Positions 54,390 through 64,000 of a DNA stretch of 64,000 bases are shown here, piece by piece. Below the pieces are notes generated by a model. It made no database searches. It had not been told where the DNA came from and saw only the letters and a list, made by a program, of their open reading frames with translations. Origin of the DNA: Lachancea thermotolerans CBS 6340 (taxonomy: Eukaryota; Ascomycota; Saccharomycetes; Saccharomycetales; Saccharomycetaceae). The stretch lies in the NCBI RefSeq assembly GCF_000142805.1, contig NC_013083.1:1364001-1428000 (forward strand), read 5' to 3'. Position numbers and translations under genes: made by a program. Each line of letters opens with the position of its first letter. Within the stretch, counting starts at the first letter, position 1.

Positions 54390-55669
54390 GGTCACGCTCC
54401 AATTGTCTGTCCCTCTCTCTGTATTCTTGTGCGGGTGCGCTGCAACGCTGTGCTAAGATTGCCGAGTTTCTCGCTGTCGGATGTAAGCCAATCGTCCTGA
54501 GTTCTTTTCGTGAGAGTCTTGCCTTATCAGGCTTAGTACTCGCTCCGATTCAGATCTGCTTTGGGTCTCGCTTGTCCGTTCTGCGGAGGTGGCGATACTT
54601 GAAAGCTACGTCAAGTTCGTCTTTTGGGTTGCCAACTGGGAAGAACCGTGAGCTCACGATGAGCGTGATGATGATGATATGGGCCACACTAGTTTTTCTT
54701 TTTCACAGATTTCGCGCGAAACGAAACGGAGAAACTTCTGTCCTTCGTATATAGTGAATATGTATGATGTGTCAGCCTGGCGCCTTCAAGCAAAGCATCA
54801 TACTGGCGTGGGCCGCATCTCGCGCCGCATTCCGCTAAGAAGCACAGACTTGTTTCTACAGCACGATTGCGTTTCCTATCGCAGCAATGTTGCCTGCTGA
54901 AACGAAGGAAATACCGCGACTTAAATCTTCGACGGAGTTGAAAACATCGGTCATGGAGCAGTAAGATAGAGAAAATAATTTCTTGCGGGGCTAGAATTCC
55001 TATGCGCGTATGCGAGAGGTGCTAAGAAAGCTGATCGTGTTGCAGTGCAACCCTCAATGTCGTTTTCTACGTCTTTAGTATGCAGGAGGACGCATGCTGA
55101 GGGAAATTCTATTTGCCCAGGCGATTTCAAAAAATGCAATAAGACACTGGTTCAATGGTTCTAGGCGCCTTCGCAAGACATCTTCGTCAATCAGCCCCAC
55201 CAGCTTTCACCTTCCTTCGTTAATGGGCGTAGCTGAATTTGATCCGATCATTTGGCATGCATGTGTTATCATGTTACATAAGTCTACCGTTTAATTTTTT
55301 ACCCCTTTTCTGTCGTTTCCATGAGATTCGACTGTTTACCCGGGAGAGGGAAAAATCCAGAGAGATTGTTGAGTTCATGTTTCATAGCTTTAACATGTTA
55401 TTTGGCGCAGCAAACAGACGTTAAACCCGCACGTGACGCAGAAAACATCAGTTCGACTTCTCGTTGGCCAGGCCTAGCTAGACCGTGCTAGACAACGACG
55501 GACGCATAGTGACCCAGTGCTCACAAGCAAATTTCTTGTAGGCTTGCAACAGATAAAAGCCCAATAGTTCTTTGCTCGCTTGAGCGTATCTACTAACGAA
55601 ATTTCTTTGATTTATATTATCCCGAACCAGTCATTTTGCTTAGTATACACTTTGTATTTAATATACATC
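54390..55669. other. 1.28-kb intergenic between SOK1 and HHF1
   Basis: The left part is the SOK1 promoter and the right end the HHF1 3' region. One CACGTG lies at 55430-55435. A polypurine-pyrimidine mix and short chance ORFs (60-73 codons) fill the rest. This is unusually long for this genome and no gene explains it. I find no tRNA B-box, no coherent ORF and no certain snoRNA boxes. Confidence 0.45.
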
Positions 55670-56967
<1,298 letters not shown>

Positions 56968-58057
56968 ATGGCATAGTGTCACGAAGACGCTTAATTTCTA
57001 AATATCATCGGGTACTCAACATGTTATATCGAGGCGGATTGTGATCATGCACATCCTTTTTTATAAATATGGGCTATCCGTCTCTCGGTTTCAATTGTAT
57101 AGTAGGTTTTTTATAATCAAAGAATGCTTTCGTTTAGTAAAGAGGTGGCACGATTATAAAACGAAGTCCGGCCTTATCGCAACTTATAACAGCCGGAATC
57201 GTTGACGCGACGATGCCACTTGCCGCTGCAAGACACTGGGCCCACGCGGGCTCGGGATATGCTCGGCCTTTGTGTAAATAGGTTGTGGAGGAAGAGTTCT
57301 TCAAGAAACTCCAGAATCGAAGCTAGCATTTACAATCTTTGCAACCACCGGAAGCCGGTGTCCGAGTAACATTAGTAGCTGCAAAGAAAATTGCAACAGC
57401 CAAGTATAGAGCAGCCGCGAGGCCTTGGCCTCGTTCTTTGAGGTACTACTGGCAGCCGATATTGGCAGGCAGCTGAGTTTTGTCCAACATTTGTGCTTCT
57501 AAGCCACCTTCTCGACTTATAAGGACGACAAATCTTGACAATTTAGTCAGAATCCTTAACCAAAAGGGAGGAGGAACCTGAAAACACGAAACAAGTAACC
57601 AAAAATGGAACTGCCACTTCTCGATTGATCCACATAACCACATGATAATCGCAAAAAAGCGTAACGAGACGGGTGCACATGCCTCATCTTTAGATCATTT
57701 CAGTCGGTCTTTTGTAAACCTATTTAGCTCTACGGAATATGAGGTGTCCTTGAGTTGAACTTCACGGTTATTGGAAGCTTTGATATCTGGCACTTATCTT
57801 TACAATCAGTGAGAGTCTAAATTGCTCCACGAAAATGAACGTAGATGACTATGGGAAAACAACTGGAAACCTTCTTTTCGGGGAATGCTCTGGAATTCTT
57901 CAAATATCCAAGTTACGGCACACTTCGCATAGCTTCAGCTTTATCCAGTTTGGCGGAAGTATTCATATTGCGTAAGCTGATACGGGAGGAGTTGCGGCCA
58001 CCACATCAAAGCATAAAATTCAAATAATATGTCACGAAAAGATCGGCTTGAAATTCC
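56968..58057. other. 1.09-kb intergenic upstream of TRP1
   Basis: The region carries the HHT1 3' UTR (AT-rich to about 57140) and the TRP1 promoter. Between lie about 600 bp with no recognisable gene. Short chance ORFs of 60-65 codons at 57446 and 57845 have no motif. No TGACTC Gcn4 site is visible close to TRP1. Confidence 0.45.
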
Positions 58058-58777
58058 ATGATGAAGTTGACTAAGACTAAAGGAAGGCTAGCATCATTAC
58101 CAAGTAAACTGATGGCTTTCTGGAAAGACGCTGACATCTTAACAAAGATCTGCGGCATCCAATCAGCCGAAGCTGCAAAAGTGGCCATTGACGCTGGCGC
58201 CTCTTTGATCGGAATTATTTGTGTTCCCAACAGAAAGCGCACTGTCTGTCCTGTTGTTGCCAAAGAAATTTCTCGTGTAGTGAGAGAGGCTCGCCAGGGA
58301 AGGCAAGACCAGGGAAAGTCGGGTCCTTTCCTTGTTGGCGTCTTCCGCAATCAAAGTATCTCTGAAGTTCGCTCCTTGAAAGATGACTATGGTTTAGATA
58401 TTGTACAGTTACATGGTAACGAGAATTGGAAGGAGTACAAGCGTGAACTTGAGGGTACCCCTCTAATCAAGAGATTCATTTTCCCAAATGACTGTGCTGA
58501 TGTGCTTGAACAATCTGAGTCCAGTGGCATGGAATGCCTTCCTTTATTTGACTCTGAGGCTGGTGGCACTGGAGAGAAGCTTGATTGGGATGCCATCGGC
58601 TCTTGGAGCAAAAGCTCTGGAGCTCGGTTCATTTTGGCAGGAGGACTTGGTCCAGAAAATGTCAGGAAAGCATGCGAGTTGCCAGGCGTAATGGGGGTTG
58701 ACGTTAGTGGGGGAGTTGAAACCCAGGGAAATAAAGACGCTGATAAAATACGAACGTTCTTGGCTGAAGCGCGTTAA
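58058..58777 (+). CDS. TRP1: Phosphoribosylanthranilate isomerase Trp1
   Basis: This enzyme converts phosphoribosylanthranilate to carboxyphenylamino-deoxyribulose phosphate, the third step of tryptophan synthesis. The TIM-barrel motifs are KICGIQSAEAAKVAIDAGAS, IICVPNRKRTV, FLVGVFRNQS, DIVQLHGNE, FDSEAGGTGEKLDW, ILAGGLGPENV and GVDVSGGVETQGNKD. From the first ATG the protein has 239 residues. A start at 58112 (MAFWKDADILTKICG) would give 221, closer to the S. cerevisiae length of 224 and probably the better choice. TRP1 next to SOK1 matches YDR007W-YDR006C. It is convergent with IPP1, the stops only 45 bp apart. Confidence 0.94.
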   Translation: MMKLTKTKGRLASLPSKLMAFWKDADILTKICGIQSAEAAKVAIDAGASLIGIICVPNRKRTVCPVVAKEISRVVREARQGRQDQGKSGPFLVGVFRNQSISEVRSLKDDYGLDIVQLHGNENWKEYKRELEGTPLIKRFIFPNDCADVLEQSESSGMECLPLFDSEAGGTGEKLDWDAIGSWSKSSGARFILAGGLGPENVRKACELPGVMGVDVSGGVETQGNKDADKIRTFLAEAR

Positions 58778-58822
58778 ATCTGCCTGTTTAAATTAAGCTA
58801 CTTTAATTATTTAAAAAGCACT

Positions 58823-59683
58823 TTAAGCTGAACCGGAGATGAAAAACCACTTGTCAACTGACTTGTCCACAGGGGCATCTTCCTTTTGTTCGGCGGCGGC
58901 CACAGCAGAGCCGGCAGATGGGGAGTAGGTAGAAGTACCAGACAGGGTAGTGTTAGTTAGCTCAATACCCTTGACGTCGGACTTGCCTTGAATCAAGTTC
59001 TTCCACGCGTCGCTGCATTCTCTAATAACGTCCAAAGCGTACTTCTTGTTTTTGGCCTCACCGGAGAAAGCAAATTGGTTCTCAGGCTTTCCGTCAGGGA
59101 TTTTGTAAATTCTGAACCATTCGTTAGTGGCTCTCAATAGACCTGGGAAGTACTTTTCGACATCCTCGATGTCATTTAGCTTAGGAGCCAGAGGATCGTT
59201 GATGTCGATCACGATGACCTTCCAGTCAGTTTCCCCCTCATCCAACAAAGCCATAACACCCAACACCTTGACCTGCTTAACCTGACCAGTGTATCCGATA
59301 GTTTCACCAATTTCTAGAACATCCAAAGGATCGTTGTCACCGGCGGCTTTAGTCTCTGGGTGAATGGAGTTAGGGTCCTCCCATGTTTGAGGGAAAGCAC
59401 CATAGTTGTGAATGTAACCGTGGTGAGGGAAGCAGTTTCTGACGTATCTCAATTTGCCCTTCTTGGTGTCCTGGATGATTGGGTTCAAAGTCTCCTCCTT
59501 GCTGACCTCCAACTTGGCGTTGGTCCAACGAGGGATCTCAACCACCATGTTGAAAATTTGGTTAGCTTCGTCGGCATATAAAGGGATGTCATGGAAAGAA
59601 GAGATTGGCTTACCGTTCTCTTCGATGTAAACTTTGTAATCCAAGGTGTTCTTAGCACCGATCTGTCTAGTAGTGTAAACCAT
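58823..59683 (-). CDS. IPP1: Cytosolic inorganic pyrophosphatase
   Basis: This 286-residue family I pyrophosphatase hydrolyses pyrophosphate to two phosphates and so pulls biosynthetic reactions forward. It starts [20 protein letters not shown]. Metal-binding acidic residues lie in [33 protein letters not shown] and the preceding basic loop [20 protein letters not shown]. It ends [11 protein letters not shown]. cerevisiae Ipp1 is 287 residues. Codon use is biased as in highly expressed genes. Confidence 0.97.
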   Translation of the reverse strand: MVYTTRQIGAKNTLDYKVYIEENGKPISSFHDIPLYADEANQIFNMVVEIPRWTNAKLEVSKEETLNPIIQDTKKGKLRYVRNCFPHHGYIHNYGAFPQTWEDPNSIHPETKAAGDNDPLDVLEIGETIGYTGQVKQVKVLGVMALLDEGETDWKVIVIDINDPLAPKLNDIEDVEKYFPGLLRATNEWFRIYKIPDGKPENQFAFSGEAKNKKYALDVIRECSDAWKNLIQGKSDVKGIELTNTTLSGTSTYSPSAGSAVAAAEQKEDAPVDKSVDKWFFISGSA

Positions 59684-60056
59684 TTTTTGTTTGTCAATTG
59701 CACTGTGCTAAGCACGTCGATGAAAATGTGCCGAAGCACATGAATAGTTCAATCACTGACTTATATAGTGAAAATTCTTAAGATCGAGATCAAACAGCAC
59801 GTGATATAACAAAGCTGAGCACTAACCACACTTATAACCCTTAAAAACAAATAAAGCGATCTGAGTTGCGGCGCTCCATGCTTATATACCTTATATATAC
59901 TCCTTGTGATACTAGAGAAGAACTTTGAAGCAGACACACGCTCGGTCGTACACACCACTACAGTTTCATGGCTTTTAGTAGGCTTCCTGAGCTTGTGGCC
60001 AGCACATGCAGACCCTACAAGTCCGCGTTACTCACTTGAAACCCGGAAATAACAAT
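59684..60056 (-). promoter_or_regulatory. IPP1 promoter with CACGTG and TATA
   Basis: TATATAAG (minus strand) is at 59760-59767, 77-84 bp upstream of IPP1. A CACGTG at 59798-59803 lies just above it, within GCACGTGATATAAC (59797-59810). The identical 14-mer occurs in the ADH1-TDH region at 5634-5647. The right end holds the 3' region of the RCR gene. Confidence 0.6.
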
Positions 60057-60800
60057 CTAGTGCCGAGGCGCTGCCCTTTCAGATACGGGAACCATCTCAT
60101 GATATTCGGTTGATTCTTGAGCAATGCTGGAGCTACCGTGAGTAATTGTGGTTTCCGTAGGCCCGTTGTGAGGAGCAACAGGTGGAGCTCCATAGTAATA
60201 TTCATTAAAATCTCGAACATTGTCAACAGCCTGGCAGGGCGTGTCTTGGCCTATCCTCGTGGTTGCGCGGGGCGGATACTGAAGATCACTTGCGTTGAAG
60301 CTCGTCGCATCATCGACCGGAGGCGGAGGACCCTCTTCAGCCTTGTTGTTAAAATGGAAAACTCCTTGATTATCGTAGTACCCTAGGTCGTTGTCGTTTG
60401 CAGTTTCTGTGTAGGGAGGTACGTAGTCTTGTGTCGAGCCTCGAAACTGTCTCTCAGATTGACGATATGTTGGGGGTGTAAACCAGGCCGTGCCTGGTAT
60501 AGGTCGTTGGCCTCTATTGGTTCTCTTGCCATTCAACTTGATTGCAGTGAAGGCAAGGACGGCGAGAAAGCAGAGGAAAAACACAAGAAGGATCCATCTT
60601 CCCCAGATCCACTGGTTTCCGCAACTAAAACCGAAGCATCCATTGTCCGGCAGAGAGCTTTCACTAGCCCTAGCGTAGAGCCTCACCTTATCTGGAGCCA
60701 AGTTTCTCTGAACTAAGGTCGGTGGCGGAACGCGCATTAATTCGAAGGGAATGGTGAAGGTCCTAGAAAGAAGTCTGATTGAAGGCCATCCGGGCATCAT
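60057..60800 (-). CDS. RCR1: Rcr1/Rcr2 membrane protein (syntenic copy)
   Basis: This 247-residue single-span membrane protein is the positional ortholog of YBR005W/YDR003W, next to GPI18. The membrane helix lies at about 72-90 (ILLVFFLCFLAVLAFTAIKL), then KRTNRGQ. The family core PIPGTAWFTPPTYRQSERQF, the PPTY motif (Rsp5 docking) and YVPPYTETANDNDLGYYDNQ follow. Rcr proteins act at the ER, endosome and vacuole to tune plasma-membrane transporters and chitin. The N-terminal 70 residues have no counterpart in the paralog at 43918. A shorter form from Met22 (MRVPPPTLVQRNL) is possible, and two adjacent ATGs open the frame. Confidence 0.88.
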   Translation of the reverse strand: MMPGWPSIRLLSRTFTIPFELMRVPPPTLVQRNLAPDKVRLYARASESSLPDNGCFGFSCGNQWIWGRWILLVFFLCFLAVLAFTAIKLNGKRTNRGQRPIPGTAWFTPPTYRQSERQFRGSTQDYVPPYTETANDNDLGYYDNQGVFHFNNKAEEGPPPPVDDATSFNASDLQYPPRATTRIGQDTPCQAVDNVRDFNEYYYGAPPVAPHNGPTETTITHGSSSIAQESTEYHEMVPVSERAAPRH

Positions 60801-60921
60801 TTCACGAAGAGTCGCTTATTAAGGTATTTTTCACATCCGGCTATAAGTTCGTATATATTGATTTCGGTTGTAGAACTATTTCTGATGCAACTTGTAAACA
60901 AAAAATTTCAAGCTCACCGCG

Positions 60922-62229
60922 ATGATCTTACCATCTGGCAATATGAGTTTAGGGCGGATTTGCCTTTTCTTTGCAGGGATCAAAGCTATACAGTTTTTCA
61001 TAGTTCTTGCTTGCCCAAAATCTCAATTCGATACATCTACCAGCCTTCTTCTTGAGCGGTTTTCACACCAAAGTCAAACTCAGTCATGGTTGAACACTAG
61101 GTTTTGGAACAAACTTTTATCTTGGGACGCGGCTTACTTCCTTAAATGTGTGATTGTTGGTGGCCCAGAGTTTGAGCACGAGAGAGCGTTTTCTCAACTT
61201 TGGTGTCAGATAGTGCGGCTTTTTTGTGGCGATAACTTTGAGTTATACCATGTAATAAGGACGGCGGTGGCCTTGGAAAATTGCATTCATTTAACCTCAG
61301 CAATCTTGCTGTATTGGTTGACGGCTAAAGTCTTCAAGACAAATACTCTAAAACTTCACCAACGAAGTCGGCTCGCACTAAAAGCTGCCATGCTTTTTAT
61401 CGCGAGCAGCGGAACTGGCTTCTTTTTGGGATTATACTCTGAGCCTCTTTCAACGCTGTTATCCTTCACTGGTTTGATCGCGCGTGAATACGCTGTTTCT
61501 TATGATGTGTATGGAAACCTGCGGAGTTCATTACTAAGATGGCCTCTGTATTCAATCATATCAACGGTGTGCTTCACTGCAGCAGCCGCAAACAGACCAA
61601 ACTGCATTCTTTTAGGGTTGGTTTATATCAATGACTTGGTGAGCCTCTTAAAGACGAGAAGAATTCTCCAGGCTACGTTCATGCCTCTGCTGAGTGGAGC
61701 TTGTATGCTTAGCTTCTTTTTTCTGCAGCACCACATTCTCCCTTACCAGGAATTCTGTCCCGAAAGGGGGGAATGGTGTCACAAAACGGTTTTCGGCTTA
61801 CCAGTGACTTATCAATCATTATATTCATTTATTCAAAGCCATTACTGGAACGTGGGTTTTCTGAGATATTGGACTCTGAATAATATACCAAACTTCTTGA
61901 TTGCACTGCCTAACTTCGTGGTTATGTGGTTTTCAACGGTATACTTTTCAATCCAATACCCTTGCTCAAATCTCAAACCTTTGATTCTATTGACTAAGGT
62001 TTTTCTGATCGTTTTGCTGCTGTTCGCCCATGTTCAAATTATCAACCGAATCTCTTCGTTCATTCCTTTGCATCTGTGGTACATTGCAGATCGCTTGAAT
62101 AAATCAGCTGTAACGAGCAAAGAAGAAATGAAAGGTGACGACAAGTTAGTGAAATTTTATATTCTGTGGCTTATTTTTTGGATTCCTGCGCAAACTGCTC
62201 TTTTTGCCTCGTTCCTACCACCAGCATAG
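60922..62229 (+). CDS. GPI18: GPI mannosyltransferase II (Gpi18)
   Basis: This 435-residue polytopic ER protein adds the second mannose to the GPI anchor. It starts MILPSGNMSLGRICLFFAGI, with about eight or more membrane helices. Conserved luminal and catalytic-face stretches are SQFDTSTSLLLERF, WNKLLSWDAAYFLK (with the D of the family), FSQLWCQIVRLF, SAILLYWLTAKVF, EPLSTLLSFTGLIAREYAVS, CPERGEWCHKTVF and YIQSHYWNVGFLRYWTLNNI. It ends SLFASFLPPA-like, as in yeast Gpi18 (433 residues). It is convergent with COQ1, as YBR004C and YBR003W are. Confidence 0.95.
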   Translation: MILPSGNMSLGRICLFFAGIKAIQFFIVLACPKSQFDTSTSLLLERFSHQSQTQSWLNTRFWNKLLSWDAAYFLKCVIVGGPEFEHERAFSQLWCQIVRLFCGDNFELYHVIRTAVALENCIHLTSAILLYWLTAKVFKTNTLKLHQRSRLALKAAMLFIASSGTGFFLGLYSEPLSTLLSFTGLIAREYAVSYDVYGNLRSSLLRWPLYSIISTVCFTAAAANRPNCILLGLVYINDLVSLLKTRRILQATFMPLLSGACMLSFFFLQHHILPYQEFCPERGEWCHKTVFGLPVTYQSLYSFIQSHYWNVGFLRYWTLNNIPNFLIALPNFVVMWFSTVYFSIQYPCSNLKPLILLTKVFLIVLLLFAHVQIINRISSFIPLHLWYIADRLNKSAVTSKEEMKGDDKLVKFYILWLIFWIPAQTALFASFLPPA

Positions 62230-63061
62230 GTGGAAAGTAAATGCTGGCGTTTTTGTGGAAAGGTTTGTGGAGAATGGTATTTCTGCGTTTAAGTTGGATG
62301 TCTGGTGAAAGCCGATTACTGTTTCGCGATATCCTATATGCAAATGGATTTCAGACCAGGTACGCACAGTGTGAAATCCTCCGATACAGTTGTAAATAAT
62401 AAGAGAGCAGGGTTCGGTTTGTTGGCCATACTCAGCGGCAACAAATTCGTTTTATTTCAGATTTTGAACAATAGTTCCTGTAGTCCAAGTCAAATGTTTC
62501 GGCCGTTTTGCAGCGGCTTTGAAAATTAAAATTGCAGAACACAAACCACAAACCATAGCCAAGGGTTTGGAGGCTTAACTTCTGGATCCGTCCTGATAGA
62601 GAAAAGCCAGCCTCATAAAACTTTATTGATACATCTCGAAAGATTGGCGCTCTTGGCCTTTTGATGGCAGCAAAAGTGGTTTTGTGAAATAAATCAACCG
62701 TTTTCTAGTTTATTAATCTACCCCAGAGAAAATCATTGTCTAGTTTCAAACCCTTTTTTTCGTTGAATCACAATAAATTCAACTACACTGAGTCCTTGAA
62801 CTGAATATTATCTGAGTTTCTCTCGGAATTCGAGATATAATTTGTGATTACGATAGGTTTTGAGGATAGGTACAACCGCCGCCAAAGAAACTGAGTTGAC
62901 TAACGTCAGAAGAAATCAATGGATTAGAGGAATGTGTCTGAACCCAATGCGAGCTCCGTCAACAATTTCGGTTCCTATAAGACGAGGGCGTCTTGTTCTT
63001 CTACCTATATATCAAACAGAATGTATATTTACAGATTTAATCGAAAAGTGGTTTCTTATCG
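62230..63061. other. 832-bp gap between convergent GPI18 and COQ1
   Basis: Two convergent genes need only short 3' regions, yet 832 bp separate them. The sequence is moderately AT-rich with T-rich runs near 62753 and near 63000. I find no tRNA, no ORF over 79 codons with a motif, and no clean ARS consensus. It could hold a non-coding RNA or a replication origin, but nothing here proves it. Confidence 0.4.
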
Positions 63062-64000
63062 TCACTTTCTCCTTGTTAAAATGCTGTTAGTCAAAAATTC
63101 AAGGGCAGACCGAGCGTCCGATTCAGGCAGGGCAGCGCGCAAATTAGCCAATGCACGATCTCTATATTCATAAGCGAGTTCGCGAGTTTTCTTAACTCCT
63201 TCGTATTTGGCAACAGCCTCAGCCGTACGCTCAACATCCCCTGGTAACGAGAAATTACGCTGAATTAGAGGACCCAAAGAATGATCCTCTTTCCAAGCAT
63301 ACAAAACTGGAGCGGTCGCAATTCCAAGCTGGAGGTCTGCGCCTGCAGGTTTTCCTAACTCCTTAGCAGATATCGTGAAATCCAACATATCATCAACTAA
63401 CTGGAAACAAATTCCGAGGTTTTTGCCAAAGTTATAGCATTCATCAACCACTGTTTCCTGAGCACCCGATAAAATTGCTGCAGCACGGCAAGACTTGGAG
63501 ATCAGCGAAGCAGTCTTAAGATAAGTTTTGTGCAGATAATAATCGAATGCAGTGTCAATAACAATTTCTTGCGAGAACACCGCGCCTCGCTCAACTGGTA
63601 CACGGTAGTCATGGGTAGGGTTTGTTAGCTTTGGAGATGGAGGCGGTATTTTTTGTGTACCATTAGCGACCGTTGTGAGATCGCTATCAACTGCAGTATT
63701 CTTCAATTGCATAAACTCACCCTCAACTAAGTTTGCAATACTATTAGATATCAATTCAACAACTTCTGGATTGCGGAGCCTTGAAATCGATACTGTCGCT
63801 CTTCCTAACAAAAAGTCACCTGCCAGAACTGCCATCTTGTTTGTAAAAGCAACGTTACCGCTTGCGCGACCTCTCCTCGTGTCTGAATGGTCTATGACAT
63901 CGTCATGTAATAACGAAGCGGTATGAATCATCTCAACAATTTCAGCGAGTCGCCTCTGTTTTGGCAAGATCCCTCTTTCTCTATCAAAATCTTCAGGTAA
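63062..64000 (-). CDS. COQ1: Hexaprenyl diphosphate synthase Coq1, 5' end outside window
   Basis: This is the C-terminal 312 residues of the mitochondrial trans-prenyl synthase that makes the ubiquinone side chain; the S. cerevisiae enzyme is 473 residues. The frame continues to the right edge with LPEDFDRERGILPKQRRLAE and no start. The first aspartate-rich motif is in LLHDDVIDHSDTRRGR and the second in CFQLVDDMLDFT. Other conserved stretches are KMAVLAGDFLLGRA, LVEGEFMQLKN, YYLHKTYLKTASLISKSCRA and the end ARSALEFLTNSILTRRK. The presequence and start lie outside the window. Confidence 0.95.
   Translation of the reverse strand, partial: LPEDFDRERGILPKQRRLAEIVEMIHTASLLHDDVIDHSDTRRGRASGNVAFTNKMAVLAGDFLLGRATVSISRLRNPEVVELISNSIANLVEGEFMQLKNTAVDSDLTTVANGTQKIPPPSPKLTNPTHDYRVPVERGAVFSQEIVIDTAFDYYLHKTYLKTASLISKSCRAAAILSGAQETVVDECYNFGKNLGICFQLVDDMLDFTISAKELGKPAGADLQLGIATAPVLYAWKEDHSLGPLIQRNFSLPGDVERTAEAVAKYEGVKKTRELAYEYRDRALANLRAALPESDARSALEFLTNSILTRRK

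Noticed and set aside
54655-54690. GTGATGATGAT resembling a C/D snoRNA box C
   Set aside because: No paired D box, terminal stem or guide match was identified; it is most likely a short GAT repeat.

Overview
This window is nuclear DNA from a budding yeast of the family Saccharomycetaceae that did not pass through the whole-genome duplication. Lachancea or a close relative is the best guess, inferred from protein similarity and gene order rather than from a database search. Genes are dense, nearly all intron-free, and read with the standard code. Histone H3 and H4 match the Saccharomyces cerevisiae proteins as I remember them. Gene order interleaves pairs of duplicated S. cerevisiae regions. 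From 1 to 40125 the order weaves YOL087-YOL076 with YBR146-YBR139. From 40292 to the end it weaves YBR015-YBR003 with YDR003-YDR007 and YDL008/010. I see no transposon, LTR, tRNA, rRNA or CRISPR array.

Layout. 1-3582: DUF1 (cut by the left edge), MHF1, MRPS9. 3997-8103: the fermentation and glycolysis pair ADH1 and TDH, transcribed divergently from a 2.05-kb GC-rich intergenic region that is the most anomalous part of the window. 9153-15431: PHM7, then two tandem selective-autophagy receptor genes of the ATG19/ATG34 type, the first lacking the C-terminal half. 15804-20919: SUP45 (translation termination), then the divergent ribosome-biogenesis pair MAK5/BMT2. 21172-34293: the RasGAP IRA2 (8.6 kb), REX4 and the TORC2 subunit AVO1. 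34358-40125: a vacuolar carboxypeptidase, ATP19, BRX1 and MDM20. 40292-49265: MNN2, GRX7, APC11, an RCR-type gene with a previously hidden intron, UGA2, RAD57 and MAF1 (two exons). 49504-54389: DSF2 and SOK1. 55670-56967: divergent histone pair HHF1/HHT1. 58058-64000: TRP1, IPP1, a second RCR gene, GPI18 and COQ1 (cut by the right edge).

How the genes relate. Most neighbours are unrelated housekeeping genes held together by ancestral gene order. Real functional groupings are ADH1/TDH (shared promoter region packed with CACGTG, CTTCC and Rap1-like sites), the PAC/RRPE-bearing ribosome-biogenesis promoters (MAK5/BMT2, REX4, BRX1), the histone pair, and the tandem autophagy receptors. Many starts were moved from upstream non-ATG codons to the first ATG that fits the family. 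Two spliceosomal introns were recovered by eye; both have a TACTAAC branch site only about 11-12 nt from the 3' AG.
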